A DNA stretch of 25,000 nucleotides. Origin: Botryococcus braunii (lineage: Eukaryota > Chlorophyta > Trebouxiophyceae). The notes under the pieces were generated by a model that made no database searches, had not been told where the DNA came from, and worked only from the letters and a program-made list of their open reading frames with translations. Positions 1 through 9,929 of this stretch are shown in pieces. The position numbers and the translations under genes were made by a program. Numbering within the stretch: the first letter of the stretch is position 1; each line of letters opens with the position of its first letter. Where the stretch lies: contig MVGU01001339.1 of the NCBI GenBank assembly GCA_002005505.1, positions 1-25,000 on the forward strand, in the 5' to 3' direction.

Positions 1-846
1 TAAGTACATGTTCCGGCTTGAATTGCCGTGCTCGAATATGGATTGGAGGCTTGCAAGGCTCAATTAACTCCAACTCGCAGTATTTGTGGATGTCTGCCAA
101 CTCAAAAATTACGGGCTCAGGACATTTGCTTAAAGAAAATGCAACCTGGGTTTCTAAGGTCAATGGTTCCAGGCAAGAGCCCCGGGTTGGACGTGAATGG
201 CCAATGCTAGTAAGTGTTAGCAGGCCTGGGGCAACATATTTGGAGCTGCTGTACAACGATTTTGGACACGCTATACTTACTCTTTTGCGAGGGTTGTCGT
301 CGTTTGGATGTGGACACGTGGAATATTTGTGAATCTTTGGGCCAAGGCTTATGCTTCCTCCCAAATTTGTCACCGTGCTCCGGATCTGTGTTGCACGGAG
401 ATGCTGATTGTGAACACCACTTGAGTCTGCGTGCACTTTGTAAACCCCACGCCCCAACGTTTCTCAAACATTTGGACCTTCCATGTGTTTGCTGTCGTTC
501 GCTTAAGCGATTTGTCAATGGTCTGGAATGCTCCATGGATTGGCCAAGTTGTGTTTGTAACTTGCATAATGTCTCGATGTGCCTCACAGATGTTCCGTCA
601 CATAGCGCATAGGGTGGCTGGACAGCCTTGGGAAGATATCACCTCACTTCATGTTGCAATGGAGGACGAAGACAGAGCAGCTGCAGAAGATGTAAACCAC
701 TACGGTCATGCTACTCGACAGCTGCTGTGGGCATGCCTCTCCGCACACCATGCAAGTAACACTAGTGGCCCATCGCAGCAGTTACAATCAATGTGACTCG
801 ACAAAGAACAAACATCCCTCCCAACTCGCAGCGGGGGAAACAAACG
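1..846. other. No gene that can be defended
   Basis: Three overlapping frames stay open for about 125-130 codons between 207 and 796, two on plus and one on minus. None shows a recognisable domain or a consistent splice pattern. A consensus donor-like GTAAGTG lies near 210, so part of a plus-strand exon could end there. Open frames on both strands over the same bases are better explained by composition than by coding. Confidence 0.4.
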
Positions 847-966
847 AACGGGGAGGGGGAGGGGGGAGGGAGGGAGAGGAGGGGAGAGAGGGAGAGGGAG
901 AGAGAGAATGAGGGGGGGAGGGGAGCAAGAGAGAGGGGCCTCCGGAGGGAGTGGGAGGGAGAGCCG
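847..966. repeat. Purine-rich GGGA/GAGA low-complexity tract
   Basis: About 120 bp consist almost entirely of G and A on the plus strand, with irregular GGGA, GGAG and GAGA units. It resembles the purine tracts that follow the CA arrays near 1.8 kb and 21.0 kb, but has no CA array beside it. Open frames through it are compositional. Confidence 0.85.
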
Positions 967-1670
967 GGGTGAGCGTAAATTATCATGATCATGATTACCC
1001 AAGTAACTGGGCCTTATGGAATGGTGTACAGACCATTCCATCAGCTGATGTGTGCAGATGCCTTCTGCAGATGAACAAGGATCCCTTTTCATGCACGGTG
1101 CTGGAGGCGTTGGCCGGTAAAATGCCATTAAAACGTCCTAAGAGCGATTTTAGAGCGCTGACCAGCATTATCGACATAAGAAAAGAACCTAATCGAGATG
1201 ATGCCTCGCGAATAATGCTTTTACAATTGGAGATGTGACAGCTCAGCCTTGATCGGACATGCAACGCTCCTCTGGGATGGATACAAAAGAACACCTTACA
1301 GCATATCACATTGACAATGATGGATCTAAACAATGTGGAACTTTCTCGTCTTCCCTAGGATGACAAGCAGAGTGGGGTCATAAGGAAACAAGTCTGCGCA
1401 TCTACAATTGTAGAGCTGTCGGCATGTATAGGAAGCAAGTCTACACATCTACAATTATAGATATGCGCGGTCACAAACCATTGAGAACCCAATGAAATAT
1501 TTAAACTATCTTCTGTTTGAACCGCTGAGGAAAATGGAGGATTCACCAAATCCCCACTCCTAATCTCAACCATATGACAGCTTTGGCGGCAACCTGCCAC
1601 CTTTTAGTTCATTTGAGATCTTTCCTTCACCATAGCCAGCACGTGCACATGCGACCAACCGCGCGCGTAC
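967..1670. other. Unassigned sequence
   Basis: No supported gene. A short near-duplication is visible: 'aagtctgcgcatctacaatt' near 1391 and 'aagtctacacatctacaatt' near 1437, about 46 bp apart. Nothing else stands out. Confidence 0.4.
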
Positions 1671-1897
<227 letters not shown>

Positions 1898-2150
1898 TTG
1901 GGCAGATGACAGAAACAGTTGGATCGCATTTGACATGGTCCTGCCGGCCCTTTAATATGGATGACCAAGAATATTGATCTCAAGCAATCTGCCCAAGGCC
2001 CTGTGGACCAATTAGGAAACCTTGATAAATCCCAAATTGTATCGTAACGAGCACCACAGAGATAATGGAAAACCTGTTTGAGACATTGCTTCTTCAATAA
2101 CAGCTTTGCGAATAACGCAACTTTGTGCATGTCTCCCCTTTGGATGGATA
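1898..2150 (+). repeat. Dispersed repeat, copy 1 (unique part of the microsatellite-anchored module)
   Basis: It aligns by eye, with many substitutions and indels, to about 21078-21350 in the same orientation. Shared blocks include GGGCAGATGAC just after the G-run, GGACCAATTAG, GAAAACCT and CAACT(T/C) motifs near 2120 and 21320. Both copies are preceded by (CA)n and a purine tract. No coding potential is evident. The element class is unknown. Confidence 0.65.
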
Positions 2151-2782
2151 TACTGAAGCTTACAACATATCGATGAACATGATGCGAGTCTGTAGTGTGG
2201 TGCTTTCGTGACTCCCTCAGAATTACAAGTGTTGTGGGGCACGATAACAAATGTCTGCACATCTTCAAACCGTGCAGCTGTAATATCCAGAGAGGGGATA
2301 AAAGCCATAGAACCCTTTGAAAACGCAACGTATCGGCATGGCAGCCCCAGCGTGTGCGATGCAACGTCCCTCGTTGACAGACCAGCTGCTGCCAAAACCT
2401 AACCTGGCCTGGATGCAGGTCACTTGGGCACGGCTGCATCCCAATCCTTTCATTTGGCTTGGCAGAGCCCCCCATGTTCAAATTGCGTGTGGGGGAGACT
2501 AACCATGCGGATCGGAGAAACAAACACGCAAGTATTACATCGCTGGAGCAAAATCCCTGACCCACCGTCCTCATCCCATTCCATGTCCCTTCTCGAACGC
2601 TATATAAGGTTCATGCTCACACATTTCCCTCCCTAGCCTTCTCTCAACGATGCTTTGTCCATCTGGGACCTTTCGACCAACAAGGGACCCTTCACAACTT
2701 GACCAGAATACGGCGGTACAGCCACTCCAAATTGCCTCTAACAGAGATTATTATGTGAAGTGTTGCTGTGCACTCTTCTTAC
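2151..2782. other. No supported gene
   Basis: Open frames exist on both strands but lack motifs. A TATA-like TATATAAGG at about 2601 is visible. The minus-strand gene at 2783-4700 should continue into this stretch, because its last recognised exon ends in phase 2. I could not identify a convincing next exon. Confidence 0.35.
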
Positions 2783-4700
2783 CGGCACCATGACTTGCCC
2801 GTAGCCTCCTCCAACAGCTCAATGTGGTAGCCGATTTCTGTCATCAAATGGGGAAACCGGTTATGGGGGTCGCCAGTCTCCAGGACCTCCTTCACATACT
2901 TCGGCAGCTGTTCGCAGCACATTGCCAGCGCATTTGCATGGGCTTGCACGTCAAAATTCTGAGGAAGTTCCACAGCCATTGCTAAGCACTGCACACACAT
3001 GCAGCACCCCCACCAGACTCACTAATGATGAACAGACAATGACTTCATGAGCACTCTCTTAACACTCTTTTTATGACAAACCGATGGGTGCTTCAGCAAG
3101 CGGAGCTCTTGTCACACACATCAAAGCAAAAGCCGCAGTCTTGCTGCAGCTATCCAGTGACTTTCTGTCATGAGCATCAAAGCAGGTCTGCATGGGGATC
3201 CACGGACCGGACACCCACCTGAGGCCTGCCCGTAATTTTCGCGTACGCACGGAGGGCGTTCCTCCGCTGTATGATTATTAACCAGACAAGTTGCAAGTAT
3301 CGCCCAACACATCCAGTCCGAGCAGCAATCCGTGCAGTAGACTGGAAGGCCCAAAGGGTGGCCGGGGCTTGAAGACTGGCAACAGAAGACCAGCGCATCA
3401 GTGCCTCACAGAAATACACAAGCGCCTGCATTCCCACACCCATCGCCTTCAGCCCTTGGATATTTCTCCAGATAGTAACAGAAAAGTTCTTCCGAAGGTC
3501 TAGTGCCCCTCTTTTCGTTTCCTTTTGTCCCCACCATTTCTTAGGTTATGTTGCAGTAGAGTTTCCTCATGCCATTCCAGGTCAGCATGTGCAACGCTCA
3601 TGAAAGGCTCCAAAAAGACCCATATGCCCTTTGAAACAAGCCAACAAATTTCACAGAACAGGACACCCCATAAAGTATGACAAGATATATCACAACACCC
3701 ACAATAATTAGGGAGAGCTTACCATTACCATGGGCATGGATCTCACAGGCAGTATAAACCCCAGTCACTCGCATCACATCCAGGGCAACAACCATTGGAT
3801 GGTCCTCAGAGGATGAGCAGGTCGCACCCCCTCCTCTTGACTTCATATTCTCTATCCCCCCTTAACAGGGGGACTGGGTGAGGTTATGTAGATGGTGGTT
3901 TGAGAAGAAACAAAAACATATATGCATTCATCAGCAGTACAAGCTGGCAAACCAAGCAAAGAAGAATGAAAGGTGGCCCACCTCAGGAGGACTCAGCTCA
4001 TTCTCTTTCTCAATACCATCCTGATGGGCAGCCTCTACAGCAGCAGTCAGTTGCTTCCCATATAGCTGGAGATGCTGCCCCTGTCAGCACCCCAATCACC
4101 GGCATCTCATCAGAAAAGGAGGGCAGTGGCGTGCTGAAGCAATCAAAGCTCAAGGCCCATAATCCGTTACAAGAAGCACAACTCCCCCATGAATCGATGA
4201 GATTTTTGCCAGCAAATGATCATCCCTCACTAGCTTCAAGATGCCAGTCTGATGGTATAAGAGTCATAGATGTACCTGCACAGGAGAGATACAGAAACCA
4301 CCAAGAGCGGCCGTGATTGCAGAGGTGTCCATGTGTCGATCAGAAGCCAGCCTACATACGACAAACTGATCAGGAAGGTTGTAAAATCTTAACTCAAAAA
4401 CCACGTCTAACATCTGGCCCGGTGGCAAGGTAGTTGGTCAGCTCGGTAGCACCCCATCGTACAAACCTAAAACAACAGAAAACTAATGTCATCTGAAGTG
4501 TGGGTCTCATGGTTTACCTTCCGAATGTCCCCGTCCAAAGCCCGTCGCCAGTTAAACAGCGGCACCAGGAAACCTCTTGTTCCCCACAAAGTCGCGACAA
4601 ACGAATTTTGACTATTTGTAGACGGCCCTTCAAACTTGCCGTGGTACCCTCCGAGTGTTTACTCTTGTTGTGTCTGAGAAACCAAAGTGCTCCACATGCT
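2783..4700 (-). CDS. Multi-exon protein gene of unknown function, possibly frameshifted
   Basis: Exon-like coding segments lie on the minus strand at about 4700-4518, 4466-4276, 4080-3982, 3840-3723, 3454-3219 and 2988-2783. Each internal boundary has a minus-strand AG acceptor and a GT donor: GTAAAC, GTACAT, GTGGGC, GTAAGC, GTGGGT and GTAAGA in order. Phases agree across all five introns (2, 0, 0, 1, 0), which is hard to get by chance. The last exon ends in phase 2, so the 3' end is missing. The 4466-4276 exon switches frame once near 4415, where one extra base joins a segment reading FVRWGATELTNYLATG to one reading QMLDVVFELRFYNLPDQ. This may be a real lesion, a sequence error or a mis-called acceptor. 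The protein includes hydrophobic stretches (for example LVYFCEALMRW) and an acidic helix-like end (HIELLEEATGKSW). I do not recognise the family. The start is unknown; upstream sequence contains a dispersed-repeat fragment. Confidence 0.6.
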
Positions 4701-4811
4701 AAGCGCAAGAAGGTGGCATGCAAAGTAATGTCGTCCCGTGCTATCTCTGTCGCTGCCAGTTTGTCACTCGTCGATTCCCTGCGGGCTGCGGATCCGACCG
4801 CCTCAATTGGA

Positions 4812-4880
4812 AAATATAGGGGCCTTCCGAGGGGGAGAGGCGGAACCTGCCCCCAATTTCCCTGCAGATAGCAGGCGCAA
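4812..4880 (+). repeat. Partial dispersed repeat, related to 6068-6135
   Basis: About 43 bp starting at AAATATAGGGGCC and ending AACCTGCCCCC are essentially identical to 6068-6111. After a short divergent spacer both copies resume with GCAGGCGC. The copy lies next to the presumed 5' part of the minus-strand gene. The left portion of the longer repeat at 5597 is absent here. Confidence 0.8.
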
Positions 4881-4899
4881 TCCAGTGCGGAAAAGCTTG

Positions 4900-5596
4900 G
4901 CAGGCGCAATTAGGTTGGAATGCGAGCAAGGTATGTGAGATGTGCACGGGGAGACAAACATCATAATAGCACATCTGGTTCTGCCATCTTAACAATGACG
5001 AGTTATGACCCAGATATATGCACAGCTAAAGGCAGCACTAGAAACATACGGTAAAAGTCGTAGGCAGATGCCGCGGATGGCGGAACCGGAAAACGCGATC
5101 CCGTTTCTTGTAAGCTTACTGAACAATTAAGACTATCAGTGCCTTTGAGTGTTAGAAAACAGTGTTGGCGTGGCTGGGCAAGCTCTGGAAAATTGTATTT
5201 GGTTACATCGATATCCGTGCCCCCCGGATGACGGACCCGGAATACGCGATCCCGCAAAAGAACTGTACAAATACCATCTCGATTGCCTTAAGATATGCCA
5301 TTAAAATCTTATTCTTGATGACCGAAGTCAGAATCCTCGAAAGTGGGCACATCGATGTTCGTCGCTCGTCGTGGATAACAGTTTCCATCATATCCGTGTG
5401 AATCACTCCTCGCAGCCCTTGAAACTTTTCAGAAGACCATGAAATATAAAACGTTGAGATTAGCCGAGCCTCATAACGTTTGCTTAACTTTGGAAGTCCG
5501 TGTCGATGGTGTTTCGGAGTGCACGTCAGTGGGGCTCTCGCAGCAACAAAGCACATCAACTCATATGAATCACGTGGCACTATGACGCGTCATGAA
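4900..5596. other. Unassigned; a 30-bp repeat pair and a doubtful minus-strand ORF
   Basis: A minus-strand frame of 125 codons (5580-5203) contains a plausible-looking central segment, but I see no domain or splice context that supports it. A pair of similar 30-bp blocks at 5074-5103 and 5225-5254 (both ending in ACGCGATCCCG, about 26 of 30 identical by eye) suggests a local duplication. Confidence 0.35.
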
Positions 5597-6070
5597 AGCG
5601 CCCCTTGACAGCGCAGCAGTACCAGCACATGGCATGGTCACGTGGCGCGGATTCGGAATCTGGCAGGCAAGATTGCCCCCCCAGGGCCTCTGCGGCGCTT
5701 CCACAGCGCGGCGTCACCCTGCAATACACCGCAATACAAAGCTGTACAAAGGCTGTACAAAAGCCTCCGCTCAGGCTGCCACGCCGCCCCTTCCCATCTT
5801 CCCACGCTAGATTTGCGATTTAGAGGGCTTACGGATGGCTTCCGGACCTCGGAGCTACGCCGCATCTCGGCGGAGCTGAGGCCTGCTTATTTCTGAGACA
5901 GTTGGCAACCGAATTTATTCGGAAATTATTTGTCTCCCCTACCAAAACGCGTAGATTCTTGCGCGGCCGAGGCGTTACCTCCGCGTCCCCATTATCAGCC
6001 TCCCCAGCGGGCATCCAAGGCAACCGCCCCCCGGCTGCGGAAAACCTGCACCCCAGAGGGGGCAGGTTAA
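5597..6070 (+). repeat. Dispersed repeat, copy A (about 474 bp)
   Basis: It is nearly identical to 14667-15109 in the same orientation. Copy A carries about 31 extra bases near 5655-5690. Homology begins near AGCGCCCCTTGACAGCGCAG and stops just after GGGGGCAGGTTAA, where the two copies diverge abruptly. Both contain 'tacaccgcaatacaaagctg' and an open frame of about 60 codons starting MATEFIRKLF, so the predicted protein there is repeat-derived. The two copies lie about 9 kb apart. Element class not recognised: I see no terminal inverted repeats, poly-A or clear target duplication. Confidence 0.9.
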
Positions 6071-6111
6071 ATATAGGGGCCTTCCGAGGGGGAGAGGCGG
6101 AACCTGCCCCC
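6041..6111 (+). repeat. Inverted-repeat cluster at the edge of the dispersed repeat
   Basis: GGGGGCAGGTT (6058-6068) is a perfect 11-bp inverse of AACCTGCCCCC (6101-6111), leaving a loop of about 32 bases. The same right arm could also pair with AACCTGCACCCC just upstream at 6043-6054, with one bulge, so two alternative hairpins compete. The short hairpin also exists in copy B at about 15083-15107. The long one does not, because copy B diverges after the arm. Confidence 0.8.
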
Positions 6112-6234
6112 GAAGTCGGCAAAGGGCAGGCGCATGGGGGGGCGGAAAAGGGAGGGGGAACTTGGTAGGGCAGAGCAAGGTGAGCCGGAGAAGAGAGGAA
6201 GGAAGAGTGGGATGCACAAGAAGGCAGGGGAGGA

Positions 6235-6363
6235 ATGATGAGCAAGGAGTCTGAAAGGATTAAAGAGGGGAAGAGGGAAGAAAAAGCGTTGGAGGAGGCG
6301 GTGGAGAGGAAGGGGTCGAAGAGGTGCATCGGCGAAGGTGCGAAGGGCGGGAAGTTGGTGTGA
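6235..6363 (+). CDS. Possible 5' exon or small ORF, Lys/Glu-rich
   Basis: ATGATG at 6235 opens a 42-codon frame rich in Lys, Glu, Arg and Gly, ending at TGA 6361. It lies in a purine-rich stretch, so composition alone could produce it. GGT|GTGAGG near 6357 could be a splice donor into the exon at 6435. I could not find an acceptor that keeps phase, so its membership in the downstream gene is only suggested. Confidence 0.25.
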   Translation: MMSKESERIKEGKREEKALEEAVERKGSKRCIGEGAKGGKLV

Positions 6364-6434
6364 GGGAGAGGTGGAAAAGAGGGAATATGTGGAAATGGTG
6401 GGAAATAGATGGTAGGTAGGGAATTGAGGAGGGG

Positions 6435-7656
6435 ATGAGGGGACGAGCAGGTGGGGATGCGCAGCATGTAGTAAAGGACCTGAGAGACTTGAAGAGGAGC
6501 GGGGGCAAGGTCGTGGTGGAAGTCGTGTACGTAAGCGAGCATTGTTATTGCCGGCGTAATAAGAGAGCCCCCAATTGGAGCTGCGAGCATTGGGTGGTCG
6601 GCGAAGAGCAGGCTTGGTTTGGGGAGGATCTGTCGCGGCCAGCGATATATGTTTTGGGGGACAGGTTCGGCAATTGGATTGCTTTTCACGTACCGGCAGG
6701 AGAATATCGGGCGGGCGTGGCGGAGGTGTTAGTGGCGGGGGATGGTAATGGGCCCAGGGGCTGCTACAGGCTGGCGAATGTGGTGGTCAAGAAGGATGGG
6801 TGTCCCAGGTGAGATGATATTAAAGGGGTTGTTATAAAATGAGGAGCAAGGGTAAGGGAGGCAGTTGAGAATGTGGTGTTTGGAGAGCAGGGTCGTGGGG
6901 AAGACTGGAAATGTTTTGACTGTCAGTGAAGCGGCTGGGGATGCGCCTGTGATCGAGGCCATTCCGGCGTTCGAATACGAACCCGAATACGCCGTGACAG
7001 CAGATGCGCTGAAGAGGTCGATGGGGCCTGTGAACACGGTGTTGGTGTTCAATGGCGCGTCAGAGGGGAGGGTCGTGCGAGTAGGAGATGAATATACGAT
7101 ATGTACGGCCTGCGCTTGAAGATGGGGTCGGTGTTGAATTGCAGTGTGCTGGATGTGAAAGGGAAGTGTGAGGAGCAGATAAACAAGAGCTGTCTTGTAC
7201 TGTGGAAGTGGAGGAGGGATCAGAAGAATGGAGGAGCATGGAAGCGGGGCTCAGGAGGGGTTCCAGGGGTGAACCGGTGCGGGTGGTGTTTTACTATGAG
7301 CGGCCGCCGGATTGCAAGGGACCTTTTAAGTGGCGGCCTGGGTCGAAAATGGACATCCATAATGGGTGGTGGGAGGATGGCCAGCTGATTGTGGACGACA
7401 GGTGAGGCAGAGTATGCCAGGGAAACTGGAAAGTATGCATGTGGGTGTGGGCAGTGGGAATGTAGGAAGAGGTGAAGAGGGAGCGGTGTGGGTGTGCAGG
7501 TTCAACGATGTGGCTGTGTGCGTGGCGTATAGAGAGGCGGATGAAGACAGCGAGTCACAAGAGCCGCAGAATTCTGGGGCGTGTAGGAAGTCGGATCGAG
7601 ACAGTGAGACAGAAGAGCCGCAGAATTGTGGGTGCCCACAGTGTGCCTCGACATGA
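6435..7656 (+). CDS. Four-exon gene; putative Agenet/Tudor-like domain protein
   Basis: Exons are read at 6435-6808, 6891-7102, 7179-7401 and 7455-7656. The introns (82, 76 and 53 bp) start GTGAGA, GTACGG and GTGAGG and end in CAG. Phases match at every junction (2, 1, 2). The joined frame is 1011 bases, giving 336 residues and TGA at 7654. The third exon encodes RPPDCKGPF followed by WRPGSKMDIHNGWWEDGQL. Agenet (plant Tudor-like) domains commonly carry Pro-Pro, then G-x-x-V-D-A-x-x-N-D-G-W-W-E-G, so a chromatin or methyl-lysine reader role is conceivable; this is inference from one motif. The final exon has an 18-residue tandem duplication rich in Asp, Ser and Glu and ends in a CGCPQC cluster. 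The true start may be upstream (ATG at 6235). Guanine-rich codon use differs from the nearby repeats. Confidence 0.5.
7546..7653 (+). repeat. 54-bp tandem duplication inside the last exon
   Basis: GACAG(C/T)GAG starts at 7546 and again at 7600. The two units encode DSESQEPQNSGACRKSDR and DSETEEPQNCGCPQCAST. The left halves agree well and the right halves decay. The 54-base period keeps frame, which is consistent with coding sequence. Confidence 0.75.
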
Positions 7657-7764
7657 CCAAAGCAGGTGAGGTGGGCAGGATCGAGTATGGAAGTTGTCTG
7701 GAATGGAGGGCGCGAGCAGATAATGAGATAAACGGCATGTGGGGAAGGACAGGTTGGGAGGGAG

Positions 7765-7971
7765 ATGGACGCGGAGGCTCGGAAGGCATTTCGATGCGTT
7801 ACAAGAAAGGGCTGGAACAGTACAGCGCATACGATGGTGAACAGCACCATATGGTTCATGCATGCAGCCCGAACAGCAGGCGCAGGGGTATATGCTGTGG
7901 GTGTCAACAGACAAGTGTCCTGGGTTGTGAAGGAAGACGATGGCCACTGCTATGTGGGAGTTGCTTGTTGA
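7765..7971 (+). CDS. Possible additional exon or ORF, 68 codons
   Basis: Reading from ATG at 7765, the frame ends in VSWVVKEDDGHCYVGVAC and TGA at 7969. A second frame (7626-7976) is also open across it. Codon use resembles the upstream gene. I cannot connect it to the preceding exon in phase, so it could be an alternative 3' exon or chance. No domain recognised. Confidence 0.3.
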   Translation: MDAEARKAFRCVTRKGWNSTAHTMVNSTIWFMHAARTAGAGVYAVGVNRQVSWVVKEDDGHCYVGVAC

Positions 7972-8003
7972 TTTGAGTTATAGAGTTGGTAAGTCATTAT
8001 GTA

Positions 8004-8036
8004 CGGGCCGAGCGGAATGGCAGTTCCGTCGGCCCG
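8004..8036 (+). repeat. Strong GC-rich hairpin downstream of the plus-strand gene
   Basis: CGGGCCGAGCGGAA and TTCCGTCGGCCCG form a 13-bp stem with one bulged G and a 6-base loop (TGGCAG). It sits about 30 bp after the last stop of the plus-strand coding region. It might be an RNA structure in a 3' region or a remnant of a mobile element end. Confidence 0.7.
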
Positions 8037-8050
8037 AACTGGACAAGGGT

Positions 8051-8250
8051 TGTGCACTGTTGTGATTGAATGTCTACAACAAGAAATAGCTGGAGTGTTA
8101 AAACCAAAGGAAAGCGTACAAACGAAAAACTGGACACATAAAAGTGAGCTGTGGCGCTGTTTGTATTGAAGGTCTGCAACAACAAATAGCTGGAATCTTA
8201 AAACTAAAGGAAAAACGTACAAACGGAAAACTGCACGCGTAAAAGTGAGC
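8051..8250 (+). repeat. Two-copy tandem repeat, about 100-bp unit
   Basis: Unit 1 begins TGTGCACTGTTGTGATTGAA at 8051 and unit 2 begins near 8150. Both contain AAATAGCTGGA, ACGTACAAAC-like and TAAAAGTGAGC blocks in the same order. Divergence is moderate (roughly 85% by eye). No coding function is apparent. Confidence 0.85.
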
Positions 8251-8515
8251 TGTGGGCATGCGGGCCTGCAGCGCAGCAGTAGGTGATGAACACTGAAGGC
8301 TTGAAGCCAGGTCCAGGCAGTCAGGGAGTGGTAGATGGGGTACCTGCAGCGCAGGGGAGAATGAGTGTGGGGCAGACCGGACATGGTCAGGATAGGAAAG
8401 AAGAGCGTGAAGATGGAAACAATGTAAAAATTGATGATTATGCATAAAACGCTTTGGCGCGTGTGATTGGTATGTGCTATTGTCTGCTGTTTGCTGATGA
8501 GATGGACACTGCACA

Positions 8516-9929
<1,414 letters not shown>

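Noticed and set aside
207..612. Overlapping ORFs of 126-132 codons on both strands
   Set aside because: Two strands and several frames are open over the same bases, no motif is recognisable, and no splice logic supports any one of them.
5902..6168. 88-codon protein gene starting MATEFIRKLF
   Set aside because: The frame lies in the dispersed repeat and recurs at 14941; no domain, and it reads through the hairpin cluster.
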